NCBI GenBank assembly: GCA_963969395.1
Contig: OZ017798.1
Span: 10,780,173 to 10,844,172 of the forward strand
From: Pseudoscleropodium purum
Lineage: Eukaryota > Streptophyta > Bryopsida > Hypnales > Brachytheciaceae
Reading direction: 5' to 3'
DNA: 64,000 nucleotides
The translations under genes and the position numbers were made by a program. Below the pieces are notes generated by a model, which searched no databases, was not told the origin of the DNA, and saw nothing but the letters and a program-made list of their open reading frames with translations. Positions 63,765-64,000 of the stretch are shown here, in pieces (position 1 is the first letter of the stretch; each line of letters starts with the position of its first letter).

Positions 63765-64000
63765 ACCCCTAAGCAACTAGATTTTTTTTTCGGAAATTGA
63801 AAACATGGGAAAAATTGTTATAAAGTGCTATTTGGAAGAATATTTTGGAATTGATATACAAATGAAAGTTGTAGATTTTGAGTTTTAGATTCCATCCATA
63901 CAATTAGATTTACTAGTGCTATCATTGATCTTTTTTTCTTTTAATAAATTTTGAAAGGGAAATTTCTAAATTCCTTCTAAATTCAATTACAAGCATAATA
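63765..64000. repeat. Possible left end of another foldback element, cut by window end
   Basis: ACCCCTAAGCAACTAG follows TTA at 63762-63764 and closely resembles the left terminus of the 55128-55825 element. The DNA beyond is AT-rich and its inverted partner would lie outside the window, in the intron after exon 14. Confidence 0.5.

Noticed and set aside
1..64000. tRNA, rRNA, CRISPR arrays, LTR retrotransposons
   Set aside because: I looked for T-loop and acceptor signatures, regularly spaced palindromic repeats, and paired direct long repeats with reverse-transcriptase motifs, and found none that hold up.

Overview
The window reads as nuclear DNA of a land plant that still makes swimming sperm. 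It carries two plant-only gene types, an IQ67-domain (IQD) calmodulin-binding protein and a chloroplast early light-induced protein. It also carries a large flagellar gene of the DLEC1/CFAP81 family, which seed plants with non-motile sperm would not be expected to keep. Genes have many short GT-AG introns, and intergenic DNA is very AT-rich and full of small inverted-repeat transposons. A moss or another bryophyte fits best; a lycophyte or fern cannot be excluded. I see no tRNA, rRNA, CRISPR or prokaryotic features.

Layout. 1-10200: AT-rich repeat DNA, starting inside a large foldback element. 10201-17150 (+): GC-richer leader and six-exon IQD gene (542 aa), whose last intron holds a decayed ~87-bp tandem array. 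17151-25827: mostly empty, with one orphan exon on the minus strand at 19067-19209. 25828-27136 (+): promoter and intronless ELIP gene (233 aa). 30567-31505 (+): a second copy of the ELIP promoter and first codons, a pseudogene split at its start codon by a 290-bp MITE. 32100-34621 (+): gene-like, GC-richer segment with a possible small zinc-ribbon gene disrupted by a perfect 55-bp tandem duplication. 38404-42338 (-): complete 13-exon gene for a mitochondrial 3-hydroxyisobutyrate dehydrogenase-like protein (369 aa). 43757-49524: MITEs and dispersed repeats. 50667 to past the right edge (+): 14 exons of the DLEC1/CFAP81 homologue, about 2040 codons, with foldback and TIR elements in its introns.

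The genes do not form an operon or pathway: they are independent transcription units for cytoskeleton/calmodulin signalling, thylakoid photoprotection, branched-chain amino-acid or beta-hydroxyacid metabolism, and sperm flagellum structure. No new multi-gene system is evident. The most informative things are the nested ELIP pseudogene/MITE event, the protein-like repeat array in the IQD intron, the modular foldback elements, the unresolved splice junction in the flagellar gene, and the frame-breaking 55-bp duplication. All exon structures were built by hand from splice sites, reading phase and remembered family sequences; no search or alignment program was run.
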